Assembly (NCBI GenBank): GCA_025454395.1
Contig: JALOOM010000046.1
Span: forward strand, 1-64,000
Origin: Elainella sp. Prado103
GTDB taxonomy: Bacteria > Cyanobacteriota > Cyanobacteriia > Elainellales > Elainellaceae
Length of the DNA stretch: 64,000 nt
Direction: 5' to 3'
The notes under the pieces were generated by a model. That model was not told the origin of the DNA. It was given only the letters and a program-made list of their open reading frames with translations, and did not search any database. The position numbers and the translations under genes were made by a program. Shown here one piece after another: positions 55,307 through 63,920 of the stretch (position 1 is its first letter; each line of letters starts with the position of its first letter).

Positions 55307-55789
55307 ATGAATCAATCGATCAAGGTGCAAAAAACAGTCACAATTAACCGTGCTCCCCAAGAACTATATCGCTGCTGGCGTAATTTTGAGAATTTACCTC
55401 AGTTCACCAAGCATCTCAAAAGCGTGAAAGTTTACAATGACCATCGATCGCACTGGATTACCAGTGGGGTAGTCGATCGCAGCATTGAGTGGGATGCCGA
55501 TATTGTTGAAGATCGAGAAAATGAGTTAATTCGCTGGGCTACCGTGGAAGGAGGAGATGTCTCTCACTCAGGTTTAATTGAATTCCGTCCGACACCAAAC
55601 GATCGGGGGACGGTCGTGAGAGCTGTTCTGGAATATGATTCGCCCGCAGGAGCAATTGGAGACACGATCGCTAAGTTGTTTGGAGAGGCTCCAGAACAAC
55701 AGTTGGGAGATGATTTGAGCCGTTTCAAAATGCTGATGGAAGCAGGTGAAATTGCCACCACTGAAGGACAACCCCATGGTGCCCAGTAA
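55307..55789 (+). CDS. SRPBCC (START-like) family protein
   Basis: This 160-residue protein has the helix-grip fold of the SRPBCC/polyketide-cyclase family: VQKTVTINRAPQELYRCWRN and FENLPQFTKHLKSVKVYND, then DRENELIRWATVEG. A hydrophobic ligand pocket is expected; the ligand is unknown. The start at 55307 is set by AGGAGAGG 6 bases upstream. It precedes a Zn-alcohol dehydrogenase gene by 91 bases and a small helical protein gene further on, so the three may be co-regulated, for example as stress genes (inference). Confidence 0.87.
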   Translation: MNQSIKVQKTVTINRAPQELYRCWRNFENLPQFTKHLKSVKVYNDHRSHWITSGVVDRSIEWDADIVEDRENELIRWATVEGGDVSHSGLIEFRPTPNDRGTVVRAVLEYDSPAGAIGDTIAKLFGEAPEQQLGDDLSRFKMLMEAGEIATTEGQPHGAQ

Positions 55790-55880
55790 TGGATGTTAAA
55801 TGAATGCTGATGCTGAATAAATGCTGATGCGCATCTAACAGAAATGCTAGTTGAAATATTTTTGAACTCAGGAAGAACCT

Positions 55881-57062
55881 ATGAAAGCAGTATGCTGGCA
55901 GGGAACCAATAAAGTAGGAGTAGAAACCGTCCCCGATCCCAAAATTATTAATCCGCGTGATGCGATCGTCAAAATTACATCAACCGCAATCTGCGGTTCT
56001 GATTTACATCTCTATGATGGATTCAATCCGACCATGCAACCTGGAGATATCCTAGGACATGAATTTATGGGGGAGGTGGTCGATCGCGGCAGTGCAGTTA
56101 AAAACGTAGAAATTGGCGATCGGGTTGTCGTACCTTTTACGATCTCTTGCGGTGGCTGCTTCTTTTGTCAACGGGATTTATGGTCATTGTGTGACAACTC
56201 TAACCCAAATGCATGGATGGCCGAAAAGCTGATGGGCCATTCCCCTTCAGGCTTATTTGGCTACTCCCAATTAACCGGGGGCTATGCGGGAGGACAGGCT
56301 GAATATGCACGAGTCCCTTTTGCTGATGTCGGCTTATTTAAGATTCCCCCAGAACTGCCCGATGAGCAAGTTTTGTTCTTTACTGACATTTTTCCGACAG
56401 GTTATATGGCGGCAGAAAACTGTCATATTCAGCCAGGGGATACGGTAGCCATTTGGGGCTGTGGCCCGGTAGGTCAGTTTGCTATCCGCAGTGCTTTCCT
56501 GTTAGGTGCTGAACGAGTGATTGCTATCGATCGGGTGCCGGAACGATTGGCAATGGCAAAAGCAGGCAAGGCAGAAGTTTTGAACTACGAAGAGGTTGAG
56601 GTTGGGGAAGCTTTGAAGGAAATGACTGGTGGAATTGGGCCAGACTCGGTAATAGATGCAGTTGGCATGGAAGCCCATGGCATGGGTCTAGCAGGCATCT
56701 ATGATAAAGTCAAGCAAGCCGTGCGCTTGGAAACCGATCGCCCCCATGTCTTACGTCAAGCGATCGTAGCTTGTCGAAAAGGAGGCACCGTTTCGGTTCC
56801 AGGAGTTTATACCGGCTTTGTAGACAAGATGCCAATGGGTGCCTTCATGAACAAAGGCTTGACCATGAAAACAGGTCAAACCCATGTCCACAAATATCTC
56901 CCGAAGCTATTGGAATACGTGCAGCGAGGTGAGATCGATCCTGCTTTTGTAATTACGCATCACCTGCCGCTGGAGCAAGCTCCCCATGCCTATGAGATCT
57001 TCAAGCACAAGCAGGATAACTGTATTAAGGTTGTGCTCAAGCCCGGACAGGCGGCTGAATAG
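55881..57062 (+). CDS. zinc-dependent alcohol dehydrogenase (formaldehyde-dehydrogenase-like)
   Basis: This 393-residue MDR-family oxidoreductase uses NAD(P). The catalytic zinc ligands are visible as Cys38 ([12 protein letters not shown]) and His60-Glu61 (GHEFMGEV). The structural zinc site is the four-Cys [15 protein letters not shown] (90, 93, 96, 104). The Rossmann motif is [12 protein letters not shown]. The length and long insert resemble glutathione-independent formaldehyde dehydrogenase-like enzymes; the substrate is not fixed by sequence. Confidence 0.93.
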   Translation: MKAVCWQGTNKVGVETVPDPKIINPRDAIVKITSTAICGSDLHLYDGFNPTMQPGDILGHEFMGEVVDRGSAVKNVEIGDRVVVPFTISCGGCFFCQRDLWSLCDNSNPNAWMAEKLMGHSPSGLFGYSQLTGGYAGGQAEYARVPFADVGLFKIPPELPDEQVLFFTDIFPTGYMAAENCHIQPGDTVAIWGCGPVGQFAIRSAFLLGAERVIAIDRVPERLAMAKAGKAEVLNYEEVEVGEALKEMTGGIGPDSVIDAVGMEAHGMGLAGIYDKVKQAVRLETDRPHVLRQAIVACRKGGTVSVPGVYTGFVDKMPMGAFMNKGLTMKTGQTHVHKYLPKLLEYVQRGEIDPAFVITHHLPLEQAPHAYEIFKHKQDNCIKVVLKPGQAAE

Positions 57063-57111
57063 GGGTTTGAGCCGTGAGATCTTGCAAAAATGTAATTCAT
57101 AATACTAGGAA

Positions 57112-57146
57112 TCAAAAAGGTAAAACAGGATTTTTGCCCTTTTTGA
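57112..57146 (+). terminator. hairpin behind the alcohol dehydrogenase gene
   Basis: TCAAAAAGG (57112-57120) and CCTTTTTGA (57138-57146) form a perfect 9-base stem whose 3' arm is itself T-rich. It could act as a bidirectional weak terminator or attenuator between the dehydrogenase and the next small gene. Confidence 0.5.
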
Positions 57147-57219
57147 TAGATAGATGATTGATAGAGAGTTGATATGCTCTAGGTCAAGGAACTTAAATCT
57201 AAATCAAGGAGATGTCATT

Positions 57220-57450
57220 ATGGTCTCTAATGGAACAAAAGCAATGAGCGATCTTGAATATGATTTGCTAACAGTACTGCGAAATAAGGCAGAAGCAGTT
57301 CAAAGCTATGATGCCTATATTCAAGATGCCCAACAAGCCGATTCACAACCTTGTGTACAATTGCTTCAGAAGTTGCAACAGGAGGATATGAAGCAGGCAG
57401 AAGAAATCCGGCAACATCTCCAACAGGTGATGCAGAGTGGCAAGATGTAA
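57220..57450 (+). CDS. small helical protein, unassigned
   Basis: From the ATG at 57220 (AAGGAG 8 bases upstream) it encodes 76 residues, almost all amphipathic helix: DLEYDLLTVLRNKAEAVQSY and MKQAEEIRQHLQQVMQSGK. No Cys clusters or membrane segment; it does contain one Cys. It resembles small cyanobacterial helical-bundle proteins of unknown function. A strong terminator follows 33 bases after the stop, so it ends the transcript. Confidence 0.75.
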   Translation: MVSNGTKAMSDLEYDLLTVLRNKAEAVQSYDAYIQDAQQADSQPCVQLLQKLQQEDMKQAEEIRQHLQQVMQSGKM

Positions 57451-57482
57451 CTCAGCAAAAATTTGACTTTTGAGTCAGTCAG

Positions 57483-57521
57483 GGGGACAATCCTACAGAG
57501 TGGGAGTTGTCCCCTATTTTT
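57483..57521 (+). terminator. intrinsic terminator
   Basis: GGGGACAA (57483-57490) and TTGTCCCC (57507-57514) form a perfect 8-base GC-rich stem, followed by TATTTTT. It ends the SRPBCC/dehydrogenase/small-protein group. Confidence 0.9.
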
Positions 57522-57613
57522 GTCGGGTTATTCCACCCTGTTGCCTTAATAGCTCCTGGTTGAGCACCAGCCCTGATATCTCGCTCTGACAGCTTGCCCC
57601 GATATCTCAAATT

Positions 57614-58231
57614 ATGTCCACGCCTCGTCTCCCCGATGCTTCAGTCTCTTCCAAACTGACCCCTGCTCTCCCCGATGCTGAGATCATTCTCTACCCTAAC
57701 TTCTGTGACGCTCAACAAAGCGATCGGTGGCTAGCAGTGTTCACTCAGACGATTGCTTGGCGGCAGGATTGGATCCGCATCTACGGGCGCTCACTTCTAC
57801 AACCGAGGCTAACCGCCTGGTATGGCGATCCAGAGAAGTCTTACACCTACTCCGGGTTGACGATGTTGCCCCAATCCTGGACTCCTGCTTTACTCAATCT
57901 GAAAACCCAGGTGGAAGCAGCAGCCGACCAGAAGTTCAATAGTGTCCTCCTCAATCTCTATCGGGATGGCAACGACAGTATGGGGTGGCACAGCGATGAT
58001 GAACCCGAATTGGGAAAAAATCCTGTGATCGCCTCATTGAGCTTGGGTGGAACGCGACGGTTTATGCTCCGCCATCGATCGAGGAAAGACTTGAAATATG
58101 AGTTAGCCCTCACTTCGGGAAGTCTATTGATTATGGCTGGGACAACGCAGCATTATTGGCAGCATCAGGTACCCAAAACCAAGCGAGCAGTGTCACCCCG
58201 GATTAACCTGACCTTTCGATGCATTGACTAA
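57614..58231 (+). CDS. AlkB-like Fe(II)/2-oxoglutarate dioxygenase
   Basis: This enzyme repairs alkylated DNA or RNA bases by oxidative demethylation. The 205-residue protein keeps the iron ligands His126 and Asp128 (GWHSDDEPE) and His184 (YWQHQVPK), and the 2-oxoglutarate-binding RINLTFR (Arg196, Arg202). GGTRRFMLRHR and YGDPEKSYTYSG are typical of the ALKBH2/3-like branch. Complete and probably active. It stands alone, with its own upstream region after the terminator at 57521. Confidence 0.92.
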   Translation: MSTPRLPDASVSSKLTPALPDAEIILYPNFCDAQQSDRWLAVFTQTIAWRQDWIRIYGRSLLQPRLTAWYGDPEKSYTYSGLTMLPQSWTPALLNLKTQVEAAADQKFNSVLLNLYRDGNDSMGWHSDDEPELGKNPVIASLSLGGTRRFMLRHRSRKDLKYELALTSGSLLIMAGTTQHYWQHQVPKTKRAVSPRINLTFRCID

Positions 58232-58243
58232 ATGGTCGCTGCT

Positions 58244-58307
58244 GATTCAACCGATCACTGATTCAACCGATCACTGATTCAACCGATCACTGATTCAACC
58301 GATCACT
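58244..58307. repeat. 16-base tandem repeat x4 overlapping a stop codon
   Basis: Four exact copies of GATTCAACCGATCACT start at 58244, 58260, 58276 and 58292. The last copy overlaps the end of the convergent gene at 58303 and supplies its TGA stop. Confidence 0.95.
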
Positions 58308-59037
58308 GAGCCCGTTGGGTATATTGCTGGACAGATGGTGATATGGCTATCGTGGAGGGCAACCGGGGATCGGGAATGGGAGATAGGGGCATCAGCCGCA
58401 AAGGGATCTCTCCTGCCCACACAGGCAGAGCATAGTCTGCTTCATCATCCTTGGGTGATCCTGTTCTCACTTTGGCCGAAGCTTCATGCAGCGGCAGAGC
58501 TAAAACCAGTGTTCCAGAAATTTCCTGGGGGGTGGGTTGGCGAACTTCTGCCCATCGATCGGCAATAATATGTTCGGTAAAGGACTGCAAAGCTGTCAAT
58601 TTTTCGTCAGGTGAGGACACAACCTCGGCCTGACCAAAGATGACTACCGATCGATAATTCATAGAGTGATGAAAAGCCGATCGCGCTAACACCAGTCCAT
58701 CTAGCAAGGTCACCGTCACGCAAACCTCAAGTTGAGTTTTCAAAGCTCGCAGCATCCGGCTAGCAGGAGAGCCATGGATGTAGAGCCGATCGCCCGATCG
58801 GCCATAGGCGGTTGGGATGACAAAAGGTTGTCCTTCAATTACAAACCCAATATGACAGATGAGCCCTTCATCCAGAATCTCATAGACCAACGCCCGCTCG
58901 TAATGCCCTCTTTCAGCAAGTCGTTTGACTTGGCTACGCGAGGTCATTGGCAGTGCATCAGAGGGTATCGTTCCACTTACTGTTGGCTCTAGTGTCACTG
59001 GATTAGATATGGATTCAGGATTCATTGATGTCATCAT
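58303..59037 (-). CDS. PNPOx-like flavin-binding family protein
   Basis: This 244-residue split-barrel protein of the pyridoxamine-5'-phosphate oxidase-like family has TSRSQVKRLAERGHYERALV, LICHIGFVIEGQPFVIPTAY, RLYIHGSPASRMLRAL and the FHHSMNYRSVVIFGQAE core. It probably binds FMN or a related cofactor; the reaction is unknown. About 30 Ser/Pro/Thr-rich residues precede the conserved part, so a start at the later MTSRSQ Met is possible. The C-terminal 40 residues are Pro-rich and end in the tandem repeat. Confidence 0.88.
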   Translation of the reverse strand: MMTSMNPESISNPVTLEPTVSGTIPSDALPMTSRSQVKRLAERGHYERALVYEILDEGLICHIGFVIEGQPFVIPTAYGRSGDRLYIHGSPASRMLRALKTQLEVCVTVTLLDGLVLARSAFHHSMNYRSVVIFGQAEVVSSPDEKLTALQSFTEHIIADRWAEVRQPTPQEISGTLVLALPLHEASAKVRTGSPKDDEADYALPVWAGEIPLRLMPLSPIPDPRLPSTIAISPSVQQYTQRAQ

Positions 59038-59345
59038 TCCATTCCTATTGTCTTTCTATTTCCTATCTACTTCAATACAAGTAGCGTTCAAATCGAGTCG
59101 CATTAAATTACCCTTGGTGAAACCTAACCGTGAATAAACAGGTTTACCAAATGGCGAGAATTCAGTACAGATCAAACTCAACCCAGCCTAATTGGATTAA
59201 GTGGACTCTGGCAATAGCCAATTTTGTAATTTTATACCAGTCCACTACCCTACTTGGTACCGATACTTGAAATCACGCCAGAACATCTACTCGCCTATGA
59301 ACAGCACTGAAGCGCACAGCGCGGAATCATCCGGCCGGTTGGGTG
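59038..59345. other. 308-base spacer, nothing recognised
   Basis: This is the leader side of the PNPOx-like gene and the tail side of the pentapeptide gene. No repeat, RNA or clear promoter was seen. Confidence 0.6.
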
Positions 59346-60446
59346 TCACCGGGTGGATGATTCGAGTAGCCGCTTGACTTGGGCATCGTAATTATCTTGG
59401 GTTTGACTCTCGTAATTGGGACCGTAAGAAGCCTTGGGATCGAAAGGAAAGCTCGATTGCAGGTAGTTCAGTAGGCTTTTGTTGATCGCCTTTGCATTCC
59501 ACCACGCCGTTCCGTAAAAGTATGCCCCCGCAAACGCTCTAACGTCACTGAAATCTGCGTCTTTCACATTTGTGAAAATTATCTGTGCATTGTCTAATCT
59601 TGTGTCTTGTAGGTTCACACCATTCCAATCAGCTCGGTGTATCCTGGCACCGGATAGGTCAAGGGGCTTTGGTGGCTTTGTCCCCGTCTTTAGCAGCGCT
59701 CCTATCTGTGCAGACAACACAGGTAGTGTGCCTGCCGCGTAGTCGTAAGTTTTGCGTTCTTCAGGAGTAAGAAGACTTATATTATTTATATTTTGCGACG
59801 GATCCCAAGATTTCCCAAGCACTGGGTTCACCCTGGTAGCGATTGCTCGATTAATCTGAACTATCCTTTCTACGTTCTCCCACGTTACAGGGGTAAAGGC
59901 GGATCCAAAAAGTCCCTGAAAAAACACCACATCCGAACTCGTGCTCAACAAATTGACAGCAAGGTCTTTTGCTTGGGTTTCATATTTTTCAGATCGAAGA
60001 AACGGCTGAATTGCTATAATACCTGGCGATAGCTCACCTGAGTCTGACACAGTCTTCAGGGCATCGCGCCACTGGAGATCTAACAGCTCTACCTGCTTTG
60101 CTTGTTCCGTGCGGGTAAATTGATAGGTCTGGCTCGCTAAAGTAGCAGCTAGGGTAATTACCGTTATGATCGGGGTGAGTAGCGCAACATAATCGCGAAT
60201 TTTCTCCGATCTCTCTCTCGCCTGTGCAGTATCGTTTTCGCGCCTCAATTTCTGAGCTTCTTGGTTTAGTTTTTCAAGATCAAATGGCGTGCGCTCAAGC
60301 TCCGCTGCAAGCTTGAGAAAAGCGGCCGCTTTTTCTGCGATTTGTGTTGCATCGGTCTCTGACTGGGATATTTTCGCGTGATCCAAGAGTTCATTTGCGA
60401 ATTCTCTGAGCTTTTTTATTTCAGCGTCTAAACTTTCGCTTGTCAT
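59346..60446 (-). CDS. membrane protein with pentapeptide-repeat segment
   Basis: The protein has about 366 residues from MTSESLDAE (a further ATG at 60458 is possible). The N-terminal 80 residues are charged coiled coil (EKLNQEAQKLRRENDTAQAR). One membrane span follows (VALLTPIITVITLAATLA). The middle is soluble, and a short pentapeptide-repeat stretch starts near 265 (DLSGARIHRADWNGVNLQDT). No enzymatic motif is visible. It sits among accessory genes and could be an envelope or defence-related protein, but I cannot assign a function. Confidence 0.8.
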   Translation of the reverse strand: MTSESLDAEIKKLREFANELLDHAKISQSETDATQIAEKAAAFLKLAAELERTPFDLEKLNQEAQKLRRENDTAQARERSEKIRDYVALLTPIITVITLAATLASQTYQFTRTEQAKQVELLDLQWRDALKTVSDSGELSPGIIAIQPFLRSEKYETQAKDLAVNLLSTSSDVVFFQGLFGSAFTPVTWENVERIVQINRAIATRVNPVLGKSWDPSQNINNISLLTPEERKTYDYAAGTLPVLSAQIGALLKTGTKPPKPLDLSGARIHRADWNGVNLQDTRLDNAQIIFTNVKDADFSDVRAFAGAYFYGTAWWNAKAINKSLLNYLQSSFPFDPKASYGPNYESQTQDNYDAQVKRLLESSTR

Positions 60447-60511
60447 ATAAGACACCAACTATTTGTCATACAATATACTACTGTAATCTTTAGCTAGCTA
60501 GCATTCCGTTT

Positions 60512-60775
60512 CTACATCACCTTTCCACAATTTCTGCATTGACTTAGGCAACGCCCGCTGACTGGTAGATTTCGGAGCCTCCGGGCAGAGCATTGAAGCC
60601 AAAGGTGCTGAAGGGCACGCACTTGGGCGATAGTTTCAAGATCACGATCGTTATGAATCAGAAGCAAATCATTGTCCAGTGCCGCTTGAGCAATGCAGCA
60701 ATCGATTGGGCTACGAATGGTGAGTCCTTGGCGACATAAATTAGAGTTGTTGGGAAATCGCTCTAGATTCAGCAT
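60512..60775 (-). pseudogene. truncated VapC-type PIN-domain toxin
   Basis: The frame holds only the C-terminal half of a PIN nuclease: GLTIRSPIDCCIAQAALDND and LLLIHNDRDLETIAQ, with the second group of conserved acidic residues. The N-terminal half carrying the first Asp (DTSVW-type start) is absent, and the 150 bases upstream contain no match in any frame that I could see. No antitoxin gene is adjacent. The tail after ALQHL looks like read-through. Almost certainly non-functional. Confidence 0.7.
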
Positions 60776-60922
60776 GAGGAGCCACCGTGCTACTGCCTCG
60801 CATTATCCACTATTTCCCAACAGGTCTAATCATAGCAAAGCTTTAATGTAGAAATATTTTAAAGCTTTAGAATAGATAGTCATCGGGTATATCTTAGGAC
60901 AAGACAATTATAGATTCCCCCT

Positions 60923-61834
60923 ATGTCATTTATCCTTACCCCTCGATTAACCTCCATTCGATCCCAGCAACATCAGCTTACATCCTCTGATCTACACCTT
61001 GCTTATCTAGAGTGGCATCAGGGACAGGAGCCCTTACTATTACTACATGGTATGGCCGATCACAGTTGGGTGTGGGTAGAACTGGCAGAAAGCCTGGCCG
61101 ATCGCTATCATATTGTGGCTCCCGATCTGCGAGGACATGGCAATAGCAGCAAACCGCTGAGTGGCTATCGCTGCACTGATATTATTGCCGATTTAGCGGC
61201 CCTGATGCAGGATCGAGACTGGCAATCAGCCCATGTTGTTGCCCATTCTTGGGCAGCCAAAGTCGCAACGGTATGGGCGACACAACATCCGGAAGCCATC
61301 CGTAGTTTAGTGTTGGTCGATCCATTTTTTATTAATCCCATTCCTCGCTGGTTGAAGCCAACTTTTCCGATTTTGTATCGAGTTTTGCCCTTTCTGAAAA
61401 TGCTAGGCCCGTTTTCTACCTATGAGCAAGCGGAACAACAGGCTAAGCAGCTTAAACAATATCGAGGTTGGCGTGAGATCCAGCAAGTGATCTTTCACGA
61501 GAGTATAGAGCAGAAATCATCTGGGGAATGGGGTAGTAAATTCGTTATGCAAGCGAGGGATGAAATTTTTGAGGATGTTATGAAAGTTGCGGGGTTAACT
61601 CGCCCGATCGCCATTCCCACGTTGTTTATTCAACCCGCACGCGGTCTAAATCGCACAGCATGGCAGCTTCGGCCTTATCGCACCTACCTGCAAAATCTCC
61701 AGATTGTTCAAGTACCTGGACATCACTGGTGTTTTCTGGTGGAACCGATCGCGTTTAATCAAGCCGTTGCTCAGTTTTTAGAGGCTCAATGTCTAGAGGC
61801 TCAATGTCTAGAGGCTGAATCGATCGAAACGTGA
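60923..61834 (+). CDS. alpha/beta-hydrolase family protein
   Basis: This 303-residue alpha/beta hydrolase has the oxyanion-region LLLHGMADHSW, IVAPDLRGHGNSSKP and the nucleophile elbow VVAHSWAAK with Ser109, where the usual G-x-S-x-G reads A-H-S-W-A. The catalytic His lies in VPGHHWCFLVEP near 270. The substrate is unknown. The C-terminus carries an in-frame 15-base tandem repeat (LEAQC twice, then LEAES). Confidence 0.9.
   Translation: MSFILTPRLTSIRSQQHQLTSSDLHLAYLEWHQGQEPLLLLHGMADHSWVWVELAESLADRYHIVAPDLRGHGNSSKPLSGYRCTDIIADLAALMQDRDWQSAHVVAHSWAAKVATVWATQHPEAIRSLVLVDPFFINPIPRWLKPTFPILYRVLPFLKMLGPFSTYEQAEQQAKQLKQYRGWREIQQVIFHESIEQKSSGEWGSKFVMQARDEIFEDVMKVAGLTRPIAIPTLFIQPARGLNRTAWQLRPYRTYLQNLQIVQVPGHHWCFLVEPIAFNQAVAQFLEAQCLEAQCLEAESIET
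61781..61820 (+). repeat. 15-base in-frame repeat at a gene's 3' end
   Basis: GAGGCTCAATGTCTA occurs at 61781 and 61796, with a partial third copy at 61811. It extends the C-terminus of the alpha/beta hydrolase by pentapeptides. Confidence 0.9.
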
Positions 61835-62531
61835 TAGCTGGAGCAATCTTTACCGCCAGAATAGCATCTGTTTTTCTGGCGTGACGATAAGCAGCAGAGT
61901 GATTTTCTGTTTACTATTTCCGATTCAGTCTCCTAAAAAACTACTGCGGCGTAGCCGCTAAATCTGAGGAGTGATGCAGGTTTGTAGTGGGCTCAAAAAT
62001 GACAGTTGCTCCTAGTTGTTTTGCCTGACGCGGCAACTGACGAATGACTCATGCCCGATGCTGAGTGCATTGGCTTGTTCAGGCGGCACTGCCTTCAATG
62101 GCACGCGATACTTGAGTGTGTGATAAACAATTCATGCTAGCTTATGCGCGATCGAGCTAATTTTTTTGATCGCTGCTGCATCGCCAGGATGAAGGTAAAG
62201 ATGTGCTTGATAGTACAATGACTCTCTCAGTAGTAAATCTAAAAATATGCGGAAAGATTCTCGCTATTTGACTTGAACAGCATATTATGGAGACAGATTC
62301 TACCTAAATAGTGATTTTTGGGTGTTATGCCGAATCGTTCTGCCTATCTGCCCCCTGTGGGATCTTAGGCGGAAAGATTCAGCCTATTAATAGTTATGCC
62401 GCAAGTCCCCGGTTGTGACAAAGCCAAGAGATAACTCGCTAGTGTTATTGCCAGGACATCTCAAAGTTAGAGGTTGATTGCTACTTTGAAATTGTCAGTA
62501 TGATAGATAAACAGTCATAATTGGGAAAATA
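61835..62531. other. 697-base accessory spacer with gene debris
   Basis: It contains a probable transposase relic (61986-62128, minus strand, listed separately), a small GCGGC-GTA-GCCGC hairpin near 61947, and two copies of GCGGAAAGATTC about 100 bases apart (62250 and 62361). No intact gene. Confidence 0.6.
61986..62128 (-). pseudogene. probable transposase C-terminal relic, frameshifted
   Basis: On the minus strand one frame reads VYHTLKYRVPLKAVPPEQAN, and a second frame continues directly with RQAKQLGATVIFEPT. Together they resemble the end of transposases common in cyanobacteria. No start, catalytic region or inverted repeats remain, and the IS family is not assigned. Confidence 0.35.
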
Positions 62532-63716
62532 TTGAACGAGCCGCGTTACCCTTATAAAGAAATGAGCTTTGAAGAAGACATTGCAAAATTGAATGAATTC
62601 TACTTTTTTCGTGAGTTTACATTCTCCGAAAATACTTTTCGCAAGTCGCCAACAGAAGAAGTTGAACTTGCTGATAATATTGTCTGGCTTGATGAGCCTT
62701 TAATTGTGTATCAATTGAAGGAACGCCAGCCTCCAAGCAATACAAATTCTGAGAAAGAACAGAAATGGTTCAAGCGAAATATTATTGACTCGGCTAAACG
62801 GCAAATACGTGATACTCTCGATTATTTACAGAATCATAGTAATATTCAAATCCAAAATCATAGAGGGCATATTTTTGACATTAAAGTTACTTCACTAGAC
62901 TCTATCCATAAATTGATTTTATATAAAGCTCATGAATGTCTTCCTGAATGTTGTAGAAATCTAAAACACCATAGGAGCCAAACAGCAGGTTTCATACATC
63001 TTATTTCTTCAGATGATTATTCAGGCATTGTCAAAACACTACTTACGCCTGCCGAAGTTGCAGACTATCTTACATTTCGAGAAACACTTGTCAGCAAGTG
63101 GGAAGAAGACACGTTGAATTTACCCGAACAGGCTTTAGTCGGACAGTACTTGTCTGGTGATTCAGAGCATAGACCTAATCTGCACTTCATTGAGTATCTT
63201 CGACTTCTTGAGCATAAGGCTGAAGAGTGGGATCTGTCTGGCATAATAAGCATTTTCTTGGATCGTATAACAACTGGCAATCCTCCAGCCGACTACTATT
63301 ATATTGTTAGAGAAATTGCCAAGCTGAAGAGAAATGAGTTGCGGGAGTTCAAAACTCGATTCAAGCTATCCATGGACAAAGCAAAGATTAACGAGTTTAC
63401 ATTACCCTATAGAATCGCTTTACCACGTACAAGTTGTGGTTTTGTGTTTATTCCCTTAACTCATGACTTCCTAGAACGTCGTCAACAATTTCTTCAAAAT
63501 CTGACTTACGCACATAAGTATGACCAAAAGCTGCCCAAATGTATTGGTGTTTCTTTTGCACCTGAAGAAGATGGTTGGTATTCAGTAGAGTGGTGCTACA
63601 TAGAGTTCCAATGGGAATATGATCAGGAATTAGAAAATATGCTGAAGCAAAGCAATCCATTTCGTGAGGTACAGGTTGCTGAACTTCCTCAGTACACGTT
63701 TGGTGCTGAGGAATAA
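62532..63716 (+). CDS. unassigned protein, possible PD-(D/E)XK domain, cassette-like
   Basis: I do not recognise this 394-residue protein. Near the N-terminus ELADNIVWLDEPLIVYQLKE gives Asp, a hydrophobic strand and Q-x-K, which fits a PD-(D/E)XK nuclease-like core. The centre is helical and charged, and the C-terminal part has CGFVFIPLTHDFLERRQQFL and GWYSVEWCYIEFQW. No signal or membrane segment. The start codon is TTG at 62532, or ATG at 62562 (MSFEEDIAKL); neither has a good ribosome site. An attC-like palindrome begins 16 bases after the stop, so this may be a mobile gene cassette. A defence role is only a guess. Confidence 0.7.
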   Translation: MNEPRYPYKEMSFEEDIAKLNEFYFFREFTFSENTFRKSPTEEVELADNIVWLDEPLIVYQLKERQPPSNTNSEKEQKWFKRNIIDSAKRQIRDTLDYLQNHSNIQIQNHRGHIFDIKVTSLDSIHKLILYKAHECLPECCRNLKHHRSQTAGFIHLISSDDYSGIVKTLLTPAEVADYLTFRETLVSKWEEDTLNLPEQALVGQYLSGDSEHRPNLHFIEYLRLLEHKAEEWDLSGIISIFLDRITTGNPPADYYYIVREIAKLKRNELREFKTRFKLSMDKAKINEFTLPYRIALPRTSCGFVFIPLTHDFLERRQQFLQNLTYAHKYDQKLPKCIGVSFAPEEDGWYSVEWCYIEFQWEYDQELENMLKQSNPFREVQVAELPQYTFGAEE

Positions 63717-63732
63717 CTACTGTGTAATTTGC

Positions 63733-63819
63733 GCCATAACAAATCGTTGCAGCGGCGGAATAAAGACGGTTGATTAGAATACAAAGGTTACTAGCCGCCG
63801 CTGAACTCAATCGTTAGAC
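63733..63819 (+). other. attC-like integron recombination site
   Basis: The site starts CCATAACAAATCGTTGCAGC and ends CCGCTGAACTCAATCGTTAG, then AC. The inner arms CAGCGGCGG (63750-63758) and CCGCCGCTG (63795-63803) are perfect inverse complements. The right core box GTTAGAC fits the attC consensus GTTRRRY; the left TAAC box is imperfect. Size, polarity and position right after a stop codon are those of a gene-cassette attC. No integrase gene is in the window. Confidence 0.6.
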
Positions 63820-63920
63820 TGCTCTCCACAGGAAATCGGATAGTTGGATAGCTTGTGGTTTGCATTTTCGTAACAGTCAATTTTTCTTGTCCAATAAAGG
63901 CAAAAGGAGTACTTAGAGAA

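Noticed and set aside
62402-62472. Possible second attC site ahead of the cassette-like gene (GATAAC...GTTAGAG)
   Set aside because: The two boxes are present but the inner arms do not pair, so it cannot be supported without a covariance search.
62475-62482. GATTGCTA as another MITE end
   Set aside because: An isolated 8-mer without a partner TAGCAATC at suitable distance.
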